A stretch of DNA of 64,000 nt, from positions 110,256,465 through 110,320,464 of the forward strand of contig NC_053392.1 of assembly GCF_905171765.1 (NCBI RefSeq), in the 5' to 3' direction. The position numbers and the translations under genes are program-made. This document shows, piece after piece, positions 46,743 to 57,400 of the stretch. This DNA is from Bufo bufo. Its lineage: Eukaryota > Chordata > Amphibia > Anura > Bufonidae. Numbering within the stretch: the first letter of the stretch is position 1; the number at the start of each line of letters is the position of its first letter. The notes beneath the pieces are model-generated. The model saw only the letters and a program-made list of their open reading frames with translations, had not been told where the DNA came from and ran no database searches.

Positions 46743-48960
46743 TTTGAATCAGATAGTTTATATTAACAATTTTTCAATATACAGAAATAAAAAAAAGACC
46801 ACATCAGAGGATAAAGAAGTGGGTACATACAATCCCATTTGACATTCAGAGTGTTATCAAGACATTTTCATAAATCACGTCCAGCGTACGATAATACAAT
46901 CAAATGATCCAGAAAGCTACCCTTGCAACTGTATTACATATTAGTATAGAATAAACCACCCCTAAACCCTCCCAGCCACCCCCCATCCGGCGATGAGATG
47001 GGCACCACACCACTAATATAGGTATAGCGTATCAGAGCACCAAGGAAGATATTGCCGACACTCTAAGTATGAACTCAACCTCCATCCCTTCAAAGATAAA
47101 CTGTTCAGTAAGCACCTCCACTCCATGTCACCTACCATAATTTCCCTTCCCATGTTCCAAAACCGCATGTATTTCTGAGACCATTCCTCCCAACACGGCC
47201 AAGAGAACCATAAACCAAGCTATGTCGCAGTGGTCCTATAGGCTACCCATTTGTCCCATATTTTGGTACACTTGGCCAAGCATTGCCTTTTAATATATAC
47301 ACCTTTTTCCAAGCGGAGGATCTCGGCTATTCTGTTCAAAAATTCAGCCACAGATGGGGGCTGGGGTCTAAGCCAGTATTTAGCAATTAATTTCCTGGCC
47401 TGGAAAAGCAGACACTGCACTCCCAAGCGTGAATTTCGATTTTTAATGTCCAATATTCCCAGCACACACGTCCTCGGACCAGACAGGACAACAATTTGAT
47501 ATGCTTCTTTAATACAGGTTAACACACTTGTCCAAAAATTCCTAAGCTCTCTAGAGTCCCAGAACATGTGCATCAGGCATGCAGGACTCTCCCCACATCT
47601 AGAGCAGGAAGCATCGTTCCTAACCCTGATCTTGAACAGAAAGGATGGAGTCCGATATACCCGGTGAATAAGAAATAATTGGGACATACGCTGACCATCG
47701 CACAGTGATAACTGAGGTGTCAGTGCCAGTACTGCTTTCCATTGATCCTCTGAAATAAAACCCACCCCCCCTCCCATTTTTTTTGACCATCAAGGGATCA
47801 TGCTGCACAGATTTCACAAATAAATTCCTATATATGGATGATATTAGTCCACTCAAGGAGTCACTTTCGAGAATCTGTTGTAACAGTGGAACTGTTGGGC
47901 ATGTAAGAGACATAGACTTTGCCTGAGCCTGAAATGCGTCATAATTGCAAAAATTTATGAAAGGCCATATGGGGAAGGGCAATCTCATTCCTGAATTGCT
48001 CAAATGATTTAAACACACCATCTCTTTGCTTCTGATACAAAAACCTCACACCCTTCCATTGCCATGGAAAGAACCCTTCCAGGCGAAATATTTCACACAA
48101 CTGAGGGTTTCTTCACAGAGGAGTGACCTGAGTAAAGCCCCGTATAGACAGCAAGTCACAACACTTATATCAAATTTAGTGTAGGATGTCCCACCAACTT
48201 GCCAGAGAGACCACTGAGCTCCAATAGGGCTACAGGAGATTCATCTTCTATAATGTGTGCTATTAGCCGCACAGATGTGTTATCCCCAGGAGTCCTCCCC
48301 CACCCCCTCAACTGCTGCATCTATGAGGCAATAAAATAAAGCCATGGATTAGGAATAGAGAGACCCCCTGTATCCCTCTTTGTAAAATATCCAGCCGGAT
48401 CCTGGCCCATTTTTTGCGCCAAATCAAGCTTCTAAGCAACCTTTGTATTCTAAAAAAGATCCGTTGTGGAATCCACATTTATGCAGGACATACATAAGTT
48501 TCGGCATAAGTATCATTTTAAGGAGATTGCTTCTACCTATTTTAGACATTGGTAGTTTGTAGTGGTCAATTTATACGAAAACCAGACATTATGGGGCCCA
48601 ACGATCCTTCCACATCTCACTTATATGAGCATGTCGTTTGCATACAGGGACACGCGTTCCTACCTTGATCCCATGGGGAATCCCACAATTCTATCTGGAG
48701 ATCAAAATAAGCATGCAAGTGGCTTAATTGCAATGGCGAACAGAAGAGTGGACAGCGGGCATCCCTGACGTGTACCTCTTCCCAACTCAAACACTTCTGA
48801 TGTACCACCATTTCACAGATTTCACTGAGTTTTCTAGTGATCAACTCCAGAATCACTCATTTGGCTGCAGCGATTTGGAAGGGATTTTCAAACTACTTTG
48901 TGTACTCCGTATAGCCAGTCACTTAGATTTCACTGTGATTTTTGAAGTGAGATAAAAAAG
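46743..48960 (-). pseudogene. L1-type LINE, 5'-truncated ORF2 and 3' end
   Basis: Reverse transcriptase motifs on the - strand: RGTRQGCPLSTLLFAIAI near 48700-48790 and VSLYANDMLI near 48630-48650, where the catalytic YADD reads YAND. The C-terminal zone is clear at 47777-47220 (CSRCGESPACLMHMFWDS, NFWTSVL, KYWLRPQPPS). The 3' untranslated region continues to about 46743 and ends in A/T-rich sequence. Frameshifts and stops separate the pieces (for example 47620-48021 in another frame). Non-functional; it lies within the intron before exon 2. Confidence 0.82.
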
Positions 48961-49003
48961 GCTAATTTTAACATCATCTGTGAATTTTGATCTAGGTATC
49001 CAT

Positions 49004-49364
49004 TAGTGTTGATCGCGAATATTCTAATTGCAAATTTTTATCGCGAATATTGGCACTTCGAGAATTGGCGAATATCTAGAATATAGTGCTATATCGTAAT
49101 CACGAATATTCAAGATTTTTTTCATCAGTACCCTGCTTCTTGCTTGTGGGCCAATGAGAAGGCTGCAATATCTTTGACTTTAGGAGTAGTGTTGATCGCA
49201 AATTTTCGTATCGCAAATTTTTTATTGATAATTTTACAATTGGCGATTTTCGGAATCAAGAAAATAATGACTGGAGATCACGAATTCCCAAATATATGAC
49301 GAATATTCGCCCAAATATTCACGAAATATTACAAATTCGAATATTACCCCTGCCGCTCATCACT
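49004..49364. mobile_element. hAT-type MITE with GGTATCCAT flanks
   Basis: The element starts TAGTGTTGATCGCGAAT and ends CCGCTCATCACT, flanked by GGTATCCAT at 48995-49003 and 49365-49373 (exact, nine bases, so an 8-bp duplication plus one). A second gtgttgatcgcaaat at 49189 suggests an internal duplication or a nested relative. The interior is full of cgaatatt and gaatattcg words. Confidence 0.82.
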
Positions 49365-49573
49365 GGTATCCATCAAGCTATATGGATTCTTGGCAGGTGT
49401 CGGGAAGGGGATTAATAGATATTCCTATTTTACACATTTATGATATATTCCAAGGATTGTGCGGACTCTAAAGGAGAAATTTAGCATAAAATAAAATAAA
49501 AAATAAAATGAAAAAAAAATTACTGTGCTCTCCTATTAAATCCCCCACTTTGTGAATTGAGTGCTATACTTAT

Positions 49574-49930
49574 TAGAGATTAGCGCTTTTGGAAAAGTTT
49601 TGAAAAATTTGATTTGGGCAGTTTCGCCAAAGTTCTACGAGAAATTTGATTTGTTAGGAATTAATTCATCATAAATCGCTATAAATCAGGTATATCCAGA
49701 CTACTCTGCTGCGGGCGGGTTGCAGACATGCTGCTGTGAAGAACCATGTGGCCAATTAGCCTGCAGCTGCCTTTCATTTAATAATGAAGTCTGCACTGGA
49801 TAGTCAGTCTTCATTGTTAATGGCTGCCTTTAATGCACCTTTAATAAGGGGCTGTACCCACTGCTCCAACCCCGGCCTACAGCTGGAACCCCTTTTTCTA
49901 GTATTGATGAGAATATGTCATCAGGAACAT
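49574..49930. mobile_element. hAT-end repeat fragment, uninterrupted copy
   Basis: Same family as 28248-29050, beginning TTAGAGATTAGCGC. It provides the empty site for the MITE at 28378-28787. After about 49930 no homology was seen. Confidence 0.6.
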
Positions 49931-50220
49931 CCAGCTCCTGCTCTCTCTTCATCTTAATTATCTCCTATAAATGCACAGCAGGCTAGCGGTGATGTTCATA
50001 TAAAACTTTATTAAACATATATGCAAAAAAATACAGTACATTAATTAATGATACAGGGTTAAAACCCAGAAGGAAAATACAGACAAGTGTGGATGAAAAT
50101 TCCCCCCATAGCCGGTATATATATCAGTGCATAATTATTGTAACAAGTTGCCACTGCCTGTGTGGTAGTCAGGCCCCTCCGAAACCCAGTGGTGAGGTTG
50201 GTTTCGCCACATATCTCCCC

Positions 50221-51498
50221 CTACCAGGGACCGACCTCATGCCGGTCGGTATCTGCGTTAGTCTGGCAGTCCACCCACAACCTAATACTGGACCTGTTGA
50301 ATTTTGGGGCCTGGCTCTGTTCTGTATGTCCCCAGCTGTTGAGGGGGCATCTGCTACTCCTTGCTTCCTTGTTGCTCCCTAGCTTGGAGCTGTAGGTACT
50401 TGGTGGGCAGAGGCCGACTGCGCTCTGCCCCGATGCCAGCTCTTCCGCTGGGGTAGCCTGTGGGAAGTCCGGCTCTGGAGAAGAGGATAGGGGAGGGCAG
50501 AGGCCGACTGCGCTCTTCCCAGATGCCAGCTCTTCCGCTGGGGTAGCCTGTGGGATGTCCGGCTCTGGAGGAGAGGATAGGGGAGGGCAGAGGCTGACTG
50601 TGCTCTGCCCAGATGCCAGCTTTTCTACTGGGATGTGGTCAGGGAATCCTATCCCCAGGACCTTGTTGCAGATCGGCTGTGGAGAGGAGGAATCACTTAC
50701 CTCCTCCTCCTGGCATTCCTGTAGGGTTGGTGGGGGATCTGAACCTGCCGTCCAGCATCTCTGTAGGGCCGGTGGAGAGACCTCGGTCCCATCTCCACCT
50801 GCCATCGGGAGGTCTTCCCAGAACCAGTCTATGAAGTTCCCTACTTTGGGAGTTGGTAGGAAAGCAGGGGGTATCGCCGGCAAGTCTTCCCAGTTGTAGT
50901 GGGGCAGATCTGGCTCTGCTTGTCGAGTAGTTTGGGGATTAATGGAGCTGAGCAGGTGTTGGTAGGTCTGCTCCAGCTCCCACTCCCTTGTTACCAGGTG
51001 GGTCATGTCTTTGCTCACCTCCCTTCCGTCAGCATAAACATGCATGCCCATCCGGTAGTCGTAGATATCCCAAAACCTAGACTCCTCCGTGCTGCCAAGA
51101 TCAATGTCCTCCTCCAAGGCATCCCATAGTAACCCCGGTCCATCAAACTCCTCACCCTCGGGTCTGTCGTGCTCAGCCATCCAGGGGGAATGTTGAATGA
51201 CATGCCACCTTAGGGCCTGGTAAGCGTCCTCTAGCCAAAGCTCCTTACATACCAGGTTCTGGAGCTCTGTTACCCAGTCATCCAGGGGCTGCTCTCCCAA
51301 GAGACCCATCCGCATCGCCACACGCTTCTGTAGCCGCTGCTCATAACTGGGGAGACTCTCACCTCGCCGCCGCTGGGCATTTTCCAGGGCATTTTCCAGG
51401 GCATCATACCAGACTTCCTTTCTGTCTGCATCCCTGTAGTCTGCGGCTGCCTCCTCCTCCTCGTCATAGAACGCTGTCCGAAGACTAGCCGATTCCAT
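50221..51498 (-). CDS. Gag-like ORF of the LTR element, 425 aa
   Basis: An uninterrupted frame starts MESASLRTAFYDEEEEAA. The N-terminal 230 residues are rich in charged residues and Trp, with words such as LPSYEQRLQKRVAMRMGL and DDWVTELQNLVCKELWLED that read like a helical capsid-type domain. The C-terminal third has about three imperfect repeats, AEELASGQSAVGLCPPLS. No CCHC knuckle, protease or RT motif is visible. Position between a primer-binding site and a polypurine tract argues for a Gag or accessory protein of a non-autonomous retroelement. I do not recognise the family. Its openness over 425 codons suggests recent insertion or selection. Confidence 0.55.
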   Translation of the reverse strand: MESASLRTAFYDEEEEAAADYRDADRKEVWYDALENALENAQRRRGESLPSYEQRLQKRVAMRMGLLGEQPLDDWVTELQNLVCKELWLEDAYQALRWHVIQHSPWMAEHDRPEGEEFDGPGLLWDALEEDIDLGSTEESRFWDIYDYRMGMHVYADGREVSKDMTHLVTREWELEQTYQHLLSSINPQTTRQAEPDLPHYNWEDLPAIPPAFLPTPKVGNFIDWFWEDLPMAGGDGTEVSPPALQRCWTAGSDPPPTLQECQEEEVSDSSSPQPICNKVLGIGFPDHIPVEKLASGQSTVSLCPPLSSPPEPDIPQATPAEELASGKSAVGLCPPLSSSPEPDFPQATPAEELASGQSAVGLCPPSTYSSKLGSNKEARSSRCPLNSWGHTEQSQAPKFNRSSIRLWVDCQTNADTDRHEVGPW

Positions 51499-51621
51499 CC
51501 TGCTGTAGCCAGGGGTGCTGTACGGATACTAGCGTTGCCCTCAATTTAGTAAATCCACGAACGGTGTCTCCGAGCTGCTTCTCCTCACACTAGGACGCCA
51601 TCCCACTGCTTGCCACCAAAG

Positions 51622-52501
51622 GTAACGGAACGCCTAGCACCCCGACCGGGTACCTCCGTTGATAGATGCTCCTAGTGCTTTCCGAGGACTCCAAGCACTC
51701 CACTTGACACCGTACGCACTGCAGACCCCACGAACCGCCGAAGCTTGGTTGAGGTCTCACCGTCTCCTACCCACCCTGGACCTACGACAAGGCTCCAGGC
51801 TCCAGTGGGTGAACCTCTCCTAAAACCAGAGAGCAGGAACAGCTCTTAAAAGAGCTAGTAGTTATAGCCAGGGGAGTATAGCAAATCTCCCAGCGTATAG
51901 CAATCCCCAGCGTCGATCAGTTACCCAAACATCAGCCTCAACATGATAAAGGGTAAAACAGGAACCCTTTATTGAGGGCTACCCGCCCGTATTTATGCAG
52001 GTCCCCATCTGGTGGACACGCCCCTAGGGGACCAGAATGAAGACTGTGACACAGGGCAGATATGCAGCAATTCAGAATACACAGACACAATACATCCCCA
52101 CAATGCATCATGGTTTCCTCCTCTCTGCCCTGGAGACACCAGAGGAGTAATTCAATTATCTCTCAGGACAAACGGAAATCGCCAATACACATGTGGATAC
52201 AACAGGACAGGAATCACCACCCAAACACACAATGTCACACCCCCACAGCAAACAGACATTTAACATATTCCCAGATAGCTCAAGTCTGAGTGCATATCAT
52301 TAGGTGAATGGCACTCAGAATACACAAATACAATACAATTAGCTATCTGGGTACCCTCACATAACAAAATACAATTGCAAAGACAGATTTAAGCTGTGCG
52401 GTCTGTCTGCTCCTTTAAAGTTAGTATGGGCCATAATCCTGAGGCAAGAGGCTGGTAGCCAGGCCCCTCCGAAACCCAGTGGCGAGGTTGGTTTCGCCAC
52501 A
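51622..52501 (-). promoter_or_regulatory. 5' LTR of the gag-only element
   Basis: The LTR starts (on -) TGTGGCGAAACCAACCTCGCC and ends CGTTACC, about 880 bp. A CATAAATA box (51990-51997) precedes AATAAA (51968-51973) at promoter-like spacing. Blocks around 52130-52190 match 6900-6975 of the solo LTR in reverse complement. Confidence 0.7.
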
Positions 52502-52787
52502 TATATATATTTTTTTTACAATGGAACTCTATGGTGAATGGATTCTATTGTATGGTATCGGTCTGAGACATCCATTTAACATATACGTTTTATGTGTACA
52601 GTACGTTAAACAGATGGGTGATGTGAACCCTTTTCAGTCAAATTTCATGCTGTAAACCAGCAATTTACAGTTTTCAAAACCCCATCCACATATAGTATAA
52701 AAAGAAATCTGCAGGGTAATGATTTTCCAGGCAGATTCGACCTTTTGCAATGATTGTAAACTCCTTGGCTAATCTATCAAAAATTAC

Positions 52788-53102
52788 TAGTGTTGAGCGA
52801 ATCAAAGTTTACAAAGTGAACTTTGATCCAAATTTCAGGACAAATTCGATTTGCTGTGAAACCGAATTTCCTCGTGCTTCGTGGTAGCAATCGATTTAAC
52901 CTGAAATCAAAACAAAAAAAAATAACAAAAAAATAAAACTTACCTGCTCTATTTGCTCACGACAGGCTGGACCGCCGCCATCTTGCTTGAAGATCTCGGC
53001 TGAAATGCCGTACGCAGTGACGTAATTCGTCACAAAGCAAATATTTTTGCAAAATTCGGGGAAGCAGCCAGATCGAATTTTTTAATACTTTGCTCATCTC
53101 TA
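52788..53102. mobile_element. 315-bp hAT-type MITE
   Basis: The ends TAGTGTTGAGCGAAT and TTTGCTCATCTCTA are hAT-type inverted termini. Flanks AAAATTAC (52780-52787) and CAAATTCC (53103-53110) agree at six of eight positions. It has the same terminal sequence as hAT 1, so it could be moved by that transposase. Confidence 0.75.
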
Positions 53103-53716
53103 CAAATTCCATGTTTCATGCTGAATTTGCCATGGATTTGTTTAGGATTTGTGGCAAATTCACAGCAAAGACTGTGGTGAAAAATATCTGCAACGTCTGT
53201 GACTGAATTATGTTCAAAACTGTGATGTAAGCTCCAGTTTTAAAATCTATCGCTTTGCTCACCACGTCTTCACAGAGACTGATTCTAGATTTCATTAGTG
53301 CAGGATGCCCCAGACTAAAGACAAAATAAAACAAATAATCATAAGTTCTTTAAAAATTGAAGTTGAAAATTGTGCAAATTAGAAACACAGTTATATTGCC
53401 TTCTGTTACTTTATGAATAAACAGCATTTTTTTGTATGAATAAAGACTTATGTAGCTTTGGGTTTTTCTGCCAAAATAGGCAAATTCATAAAAATTGTCA
53501 AATAAACACCATTGTTATTCACGTTTGTGAATACAGTACATATAGTATTTAGAATAAATAGTCATCAGGGAAAGGGGGCAGGCGTAGATAGAGTAGGTGG
53601 TTGCCTAGGGTCTCATTGAGGAGAATGGGCACAATTTATGCAGAATTTATGAACTTACAATTATGGCAAAGCATACACTTGATATTTTTCAATTATGTAT
53701 TTTTTTTAACCCTTAG
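53103..53716 (+). other. Last part of the intron before exon 2
   Basis: Ordinary AT-rich intron sequence ending in a poly-T tract and the acceptor TTTTTAACCCTTAG at 53715-53716. No other feature recognised. Confidence 0.6.
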
Positions 53717-54250
53717 GTAAACCCCGCAAAAGAAATCTACTGGACTCATGTTAAATCGGACGCATGCAGATTTGCAATGATGTGGAAGTATGGAGGCATT
53801 TACATGGATACTGACGTCATTTCAATCAAACCCATTCCTGAAGACCATTTTCTAGCAGCACAATCCTTTACATTGACCAGCGGTGGTGTATTTGGTTTAT
53901 CTCCACATCATAAATTAACATGGGAGTTTATGGAAAACTTTGTCCAAAATTATAGAGGAGAAATATGGGGACACCAAGGACCAGGAGTTTTCTCACATGT
54001 AGTGGCCAAATATTGTGGAGTTCCTCAGTTCAAATCTGTGGATCATGTCGATTGTGCGAATGTCTCCTACTTTCACCCTGAACGCTTCTACCCCATTCCG
54101 TACCCATCTTGGAGAGACTACTTTGCGGTTTGGAAATATTTGCCAACTTTCAGTAATTCTTATGCTCTTCACCTCTGGAACTACATGAATAAAGAAGGAA
54201 AGCTCATGATGGTTGGAGGTAACACACTAGTAGAACATCTTTATCAATAA
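53717..54250 (+). CDS. A4GNT-like: A4GNT-like glycosyltransferase, second coding exon
   Basis: After the acceptor AG at 53715-53716 the frame reads VNPAKEIYWTHVKSD in phase 0, matching the phase of both upstream donors, and runs 177 codons to TAA at 54250. It contains the family signature WKYGGIYMDTDVISIKPIP with the DTD metal/nucleotide-sugar site (residues 178-180 of the joined protein), FSHVVAKYCGV-type sequence, YPIPYPSWRDYF and ALHLWNYMNKEG. The exon split at this place is as known for A4GNT. The C-terminus ends NTLVEHLYQ, a little shorter than the usual 340 residues of A4GNT. The expected role is transfer of GlcNAc to O-glycan galactose in the Golgi; the real acceptor and donor are not deducible here. 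The ATG at 53777 is internal and not a start. Confidence 0.9.
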   Translation, partial: VNPAKEIYWTHVKSDACRFAMMWKYGGIYMDTDVISIKPIPEDHFLAAQSFTLTSGGVFGLSPHHKLTWEFMENFVQNYRGEIWGHQGPGVFSHVVAKYCGVPQFKSVDHVDCANVSYFHPERFYPIPYPSWRDYFAVWKYLPTFSNSYALHLWNYMNKEGKLMMVGGNTLVEHLYQ

Positions 54251-54282
54251 TACTGCCCTTCCACTTATGGAGCAGTCTAAGG

Positions 54283-54450
54283 CAGTGGCGTAATTTGAAC
54301 TCACTGGGCCCGACAGCAAATTTTTGAACGTGTCATTGTTTAAAATGCCATTATCTAATAATGTTGAGGGGGTCCTAACAATACATTTTTTCATTCTTCC
54401 TCTTTCCTCCTGGCCCTAAAACAGCCGCTTCCCTTATAGCTACGCCCTTG
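54283..54450. mobile_element. 168-bp MITE in the 3' UTR
   Basis: The ends CAGTGGCGTAA and TAGCTACGCCCTTG form imperfect inverted termini, flanked by GTCTAAGG (54275-54282) and GTCTGAGG (54451-54458), an 8-bp duplication with one change. It lies 32 bp after the stop codon of the glycosyltransferase. Confidence 0.8.
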
Positions 54451-54458
54451 GTCTGAGG

Positions 54459-54464
54459 AATAAA
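54459..54464 (+). terminator. Candidate polyadenylation signal of the A4GNT-like gene
   Basis: AATAAA directly follows the MITE target duplication, about 210 bp after the stop codon. Before the MITE inserted it would have been about 34 bp after the stop. Other candidates lie further on (near 55213). Confidence 0.45.
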
Positions 54465-56233
54465 ACAACTCCCTTCTAGGGAAGGCTATCACAAAGATTT
54501 TAGGCTAGATTTAATTATGCACTCAAATGCCAAATGCTTCCTATTTTAGCATATGAACTTAATTTCAGAATTGCCAGATCAGGCATATTCAGGATGCTGC
54601 TGGCACCTGACCAATCTATTTTACTGTAAAAGGGTCTGTCTCATTTCCATATTTAAAACTGGCATTCTACTAGACAAAATATTGCTGCAGGCAGCTGTAT
54701 TTCAGCCTTTTTTTGCCAGAATTAGTGATGGAGGCTTTTTCAGGAACTTATGCTGCAGATATGAAATTAGCCGGAGAAGGACAACAAAAAGCAAAAATAC
54801 TTTTAAAAAAGTTATAAAGATATAAAATGAAACTGTTTACCTTTGCTCTTTGATAGCAAGTCTATTCCAGATGCTCGTCCTAGATTACAGATGATAATTC
54901 ATTGAATACAGATGACAACATTTGCTTCAATTAATATTTGTCTCTCCTACATTTACTTTTTCTTTAACTCTTAGCACAGCTTTACACAGTATCAGACTAG
55001 GCCTGTTTTTTTTTGTTTTTTTTCTTCCTGATGCTTCTACACAAAGTAGTTGCAAGATGTTGACTTGACTTTTTCAATGGCTTTCATTTTGTTAATTGTC
55101 ATTATAAGTTTGCTGCAACTATGTATTTTAATGTTTTAAGTGTAAAGTCAACATTTGCTAAATCTGTAACACTTATGTGTATCTTGCATGTCCCCCTTTA
55201 ATAATATATCCCTAATAAAGATAAGCAAATCTATTCTTAACAAATAAGATTGGTTATTAATTTGACAAACATTTAGCTGCCAAATAAATCCAAAGTTTTA
55301 GTGATTTGTTTTGGACAAATTACTCAGTGTCGGCAACATTTTACTATGCAAATTAGCGTAAACAAAGCAGGGAGAATGAAGATGGAGGATCACATGACTT
55401 TTTACCTTAATTGGCTCAGGGGATAATAGACAGCATGTGAACCAATCACATGGCAGAATTTTGGCAGGTTCTTATGTCTTTGGGTTTGCTCAGAAACCAC
55501 AGACACAATTATAAGCTTAGCTTAATTGTGATTTGAGAGGAGTTGTGTGGGGTGTCTCAGGCAGAAAGCAATTACAGACACAAGCCAGCAATTAGAGATA
55601 AGAGAAGTTTTCAAAAATCGATTTGGTCACTTTGCCAAATTTCTCCAAGAAATGTACTTCCTTATGAATTAATTAATCATGAAGCTCATTAAAATCAGAC
55701 CTATCCTGGCCTGCAGGTAAAATCTAGGGATAATGTATCTTGGTGTACATCACTGCACCGTGCAGCAACATACGTAGCTAGTCCATTCTGGTAGCTATGT
55801 GCGTCAGAATAACAGACATGTCCCATAAATGGACATGTGCATCATTGTGTAGGCCACCAACAGTCATTGCTAAACCAAATCAAAAAAAGTAAAGCAAAAA
55901 AAAAAATTTTTTTTCAAAATGCTGTGCAACCCTGCAGGAGCTGTCTTCCAATGACTCCTTAGTGGAGCAAAATAAGGAACCAGCTCCAATAAAGTAGTGA
56001 AGAAAAAAAAAGTTCTTTTAATTCATGTTGTGGCAGTCCAAGGACATGCTTTTGAATCTCTTCTATCAGCTGTAGAATTACCGTGCTTTACTATTGTTGT
56101 GGATATGAGACTGAAAGATCTGAAGCCTTTACAAGATGGCGCTGGCATGCAGGACTACTCCCCACTTATCTATAGTTTACATTCCTTAACTATGCTAATT
56201 GCTCAGAAGTGATAATGTATTTTTATAGAATGA
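54465..56233. other. Downstream flank with hAT-end remnants
   Basis: Mostly unassigned. Around 55205-55330 (aataaagataagcaaatc) and 55587-55700 (ttagagataagagaagtttt, ccaagaaatgtacttcctta) there are degraded copies of the hAT-end family seen at 28248 and 49574. No coding sequence is recognised. Confidence 0.4.
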
Positions 56234-56939
56234 CTAGTGATGATCGAGCACCAAAGTATTCGGGTGTTTGGCCCGAACATATTGCTATATTTGTGTGCTC
56301 GAGTATAATGGAAGTCAATGGGAGACAACCAGGCTCCCCCTGCTCTGAAGAGGGGAGGGTGCGTGGTCCATTGGAAAAGGTCAGAAAGTGACAGAAACAC
56401 CACCAAAATGGTTTGGGAACAGCATGGGGACAATGTCTGGATGCATCTTGGACTCCCAGGTCGCTGCTGGGAACCATGTTGTCCGAGTTGTACGCCACTT
56501 TTACACTTTTACAGGCTGACAAAAATAAGCACAAAAACCCCAAAAATCTATTTTACAGGAAAAATTGTTAGGAAACATTCTTTCCTGTATATTCAATTGT
56601 ATATAAAGTGCAAGTGCAGCAAAAAATTACAAGCAAGAGATACTCTGAAACAGCCTGTATATCACATAAAGGAGGGCCTCATTCACATTGTGGTACAATT
56701 GTTCAGGTAGTGGGACTCCTACACTCATAAAGCCTATGCACTAAGTGAAAGAGCTGCCAAAAATTACAAGGAACCGGCACTACAATACACCCTTTATTAC
56801 ACATAAAGGAGGGCATCATACACACCCTTGAAAAATTATGATTGGTGGCCTGCTGGTGACCCTCAAAAACATTTGGAGCAAGGGCTTGCTGATCTGACCA
56901 TCCAAAACATGAGGGGCGAGGGCCTGCTGCTGAACTGGC

Positions 56940-57400
56940 CCTTTAAAACTAGGGCGAGGGCCTGCTGGTGAGCTGACGCTCTAAAACATTATATGCTAGT
57001 GCCTGCTGGTGAGCTGACGCTCTAACACATTATATGCGAGTGCATGCTGTTCAGCTAATGCTCTAAAACATTATATGCGAGTACATGCTGTTCAGCTGAT
57101 GCTCTAAAATATTATTTGCGAGTGCATGCTCAAAAAATGCTTTAAAACATTATATGCAAATGCATGCTGTATAGCTGACTCTCTAAAACATTATTTTCAA
57201 GTGCATGTTGTTCAGCTGATGCATTAAAACATTATTTGCGAGTGCCTTCAGGTGAGCTGATGCTATAAAACATTATATGCAAGTGCATGCTGTTCAAATG
57301 ATGTTCTAAAACATATATGCGAGTGCATGCTGTTCAGCTGACGCTCTAAAACATTATATGCGAGTGCATGCTGTTCAGCTGATCCTATAAAAAAAATTTG
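56940..57400. repeat. Tandem repeats of about 45-50 bp in hAT 3
   Basis: Roughly ten imperfect units of gctctaaaacattatatgcg followed by agtgcatgctgttcagctga. Position corresponds to the 3' array of hAT 1 and hAT 2. Confidence 0.8.

Larger units (their letters stand above)
42475..47645. repeat. Segmental duplication, copy 2 (carries exon 1b)
   Basis: Partner of 1996-12121. It starts immediately at the end of hAT 2 (tttaataatcatg; tttactaatcatg in copy 1). It contains one insertion absent from copy 1 (42751-43652) and retains empty sites for the insertions of copy 1. Homology resumes in the L1 tail and ends at 47645, where copy 1 breaks off while the L1 continues. Confidence 0.85.
50168..52501 (-). 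mobile_element. Gag-only LTR retrotransposon (5' LTR, ORF, PPT, stub LTR)
   Basis: On the - strand: 5' LTR 52501-51622, candidate primer-binding site TGGTGGCAAGCAGTGGGA (51618-51601), one open frame (51498-50221), polypurine tract GGTAGGGGGAGATA just before 50213, then the first 45 bp of the 3' LTR. The 45-bp block gaaacccagtggYgaggttggtttcgccacata is a direct repeat (50181-50213 and 52469-52501). No protease, reverse transcriptase or envelope frame exists. The LTR is related to the solo LTR at 6406-7349. Description only; no reconstruction is attempted. Confidence 0.72.

Noticed and set aside
53777..54250. Independent 157-residue gene starting at ATG 53777
   Set aside because: The frame is open upstream to an acceptor AG at 53716 and lacks the N-terminal half of the enzyme.
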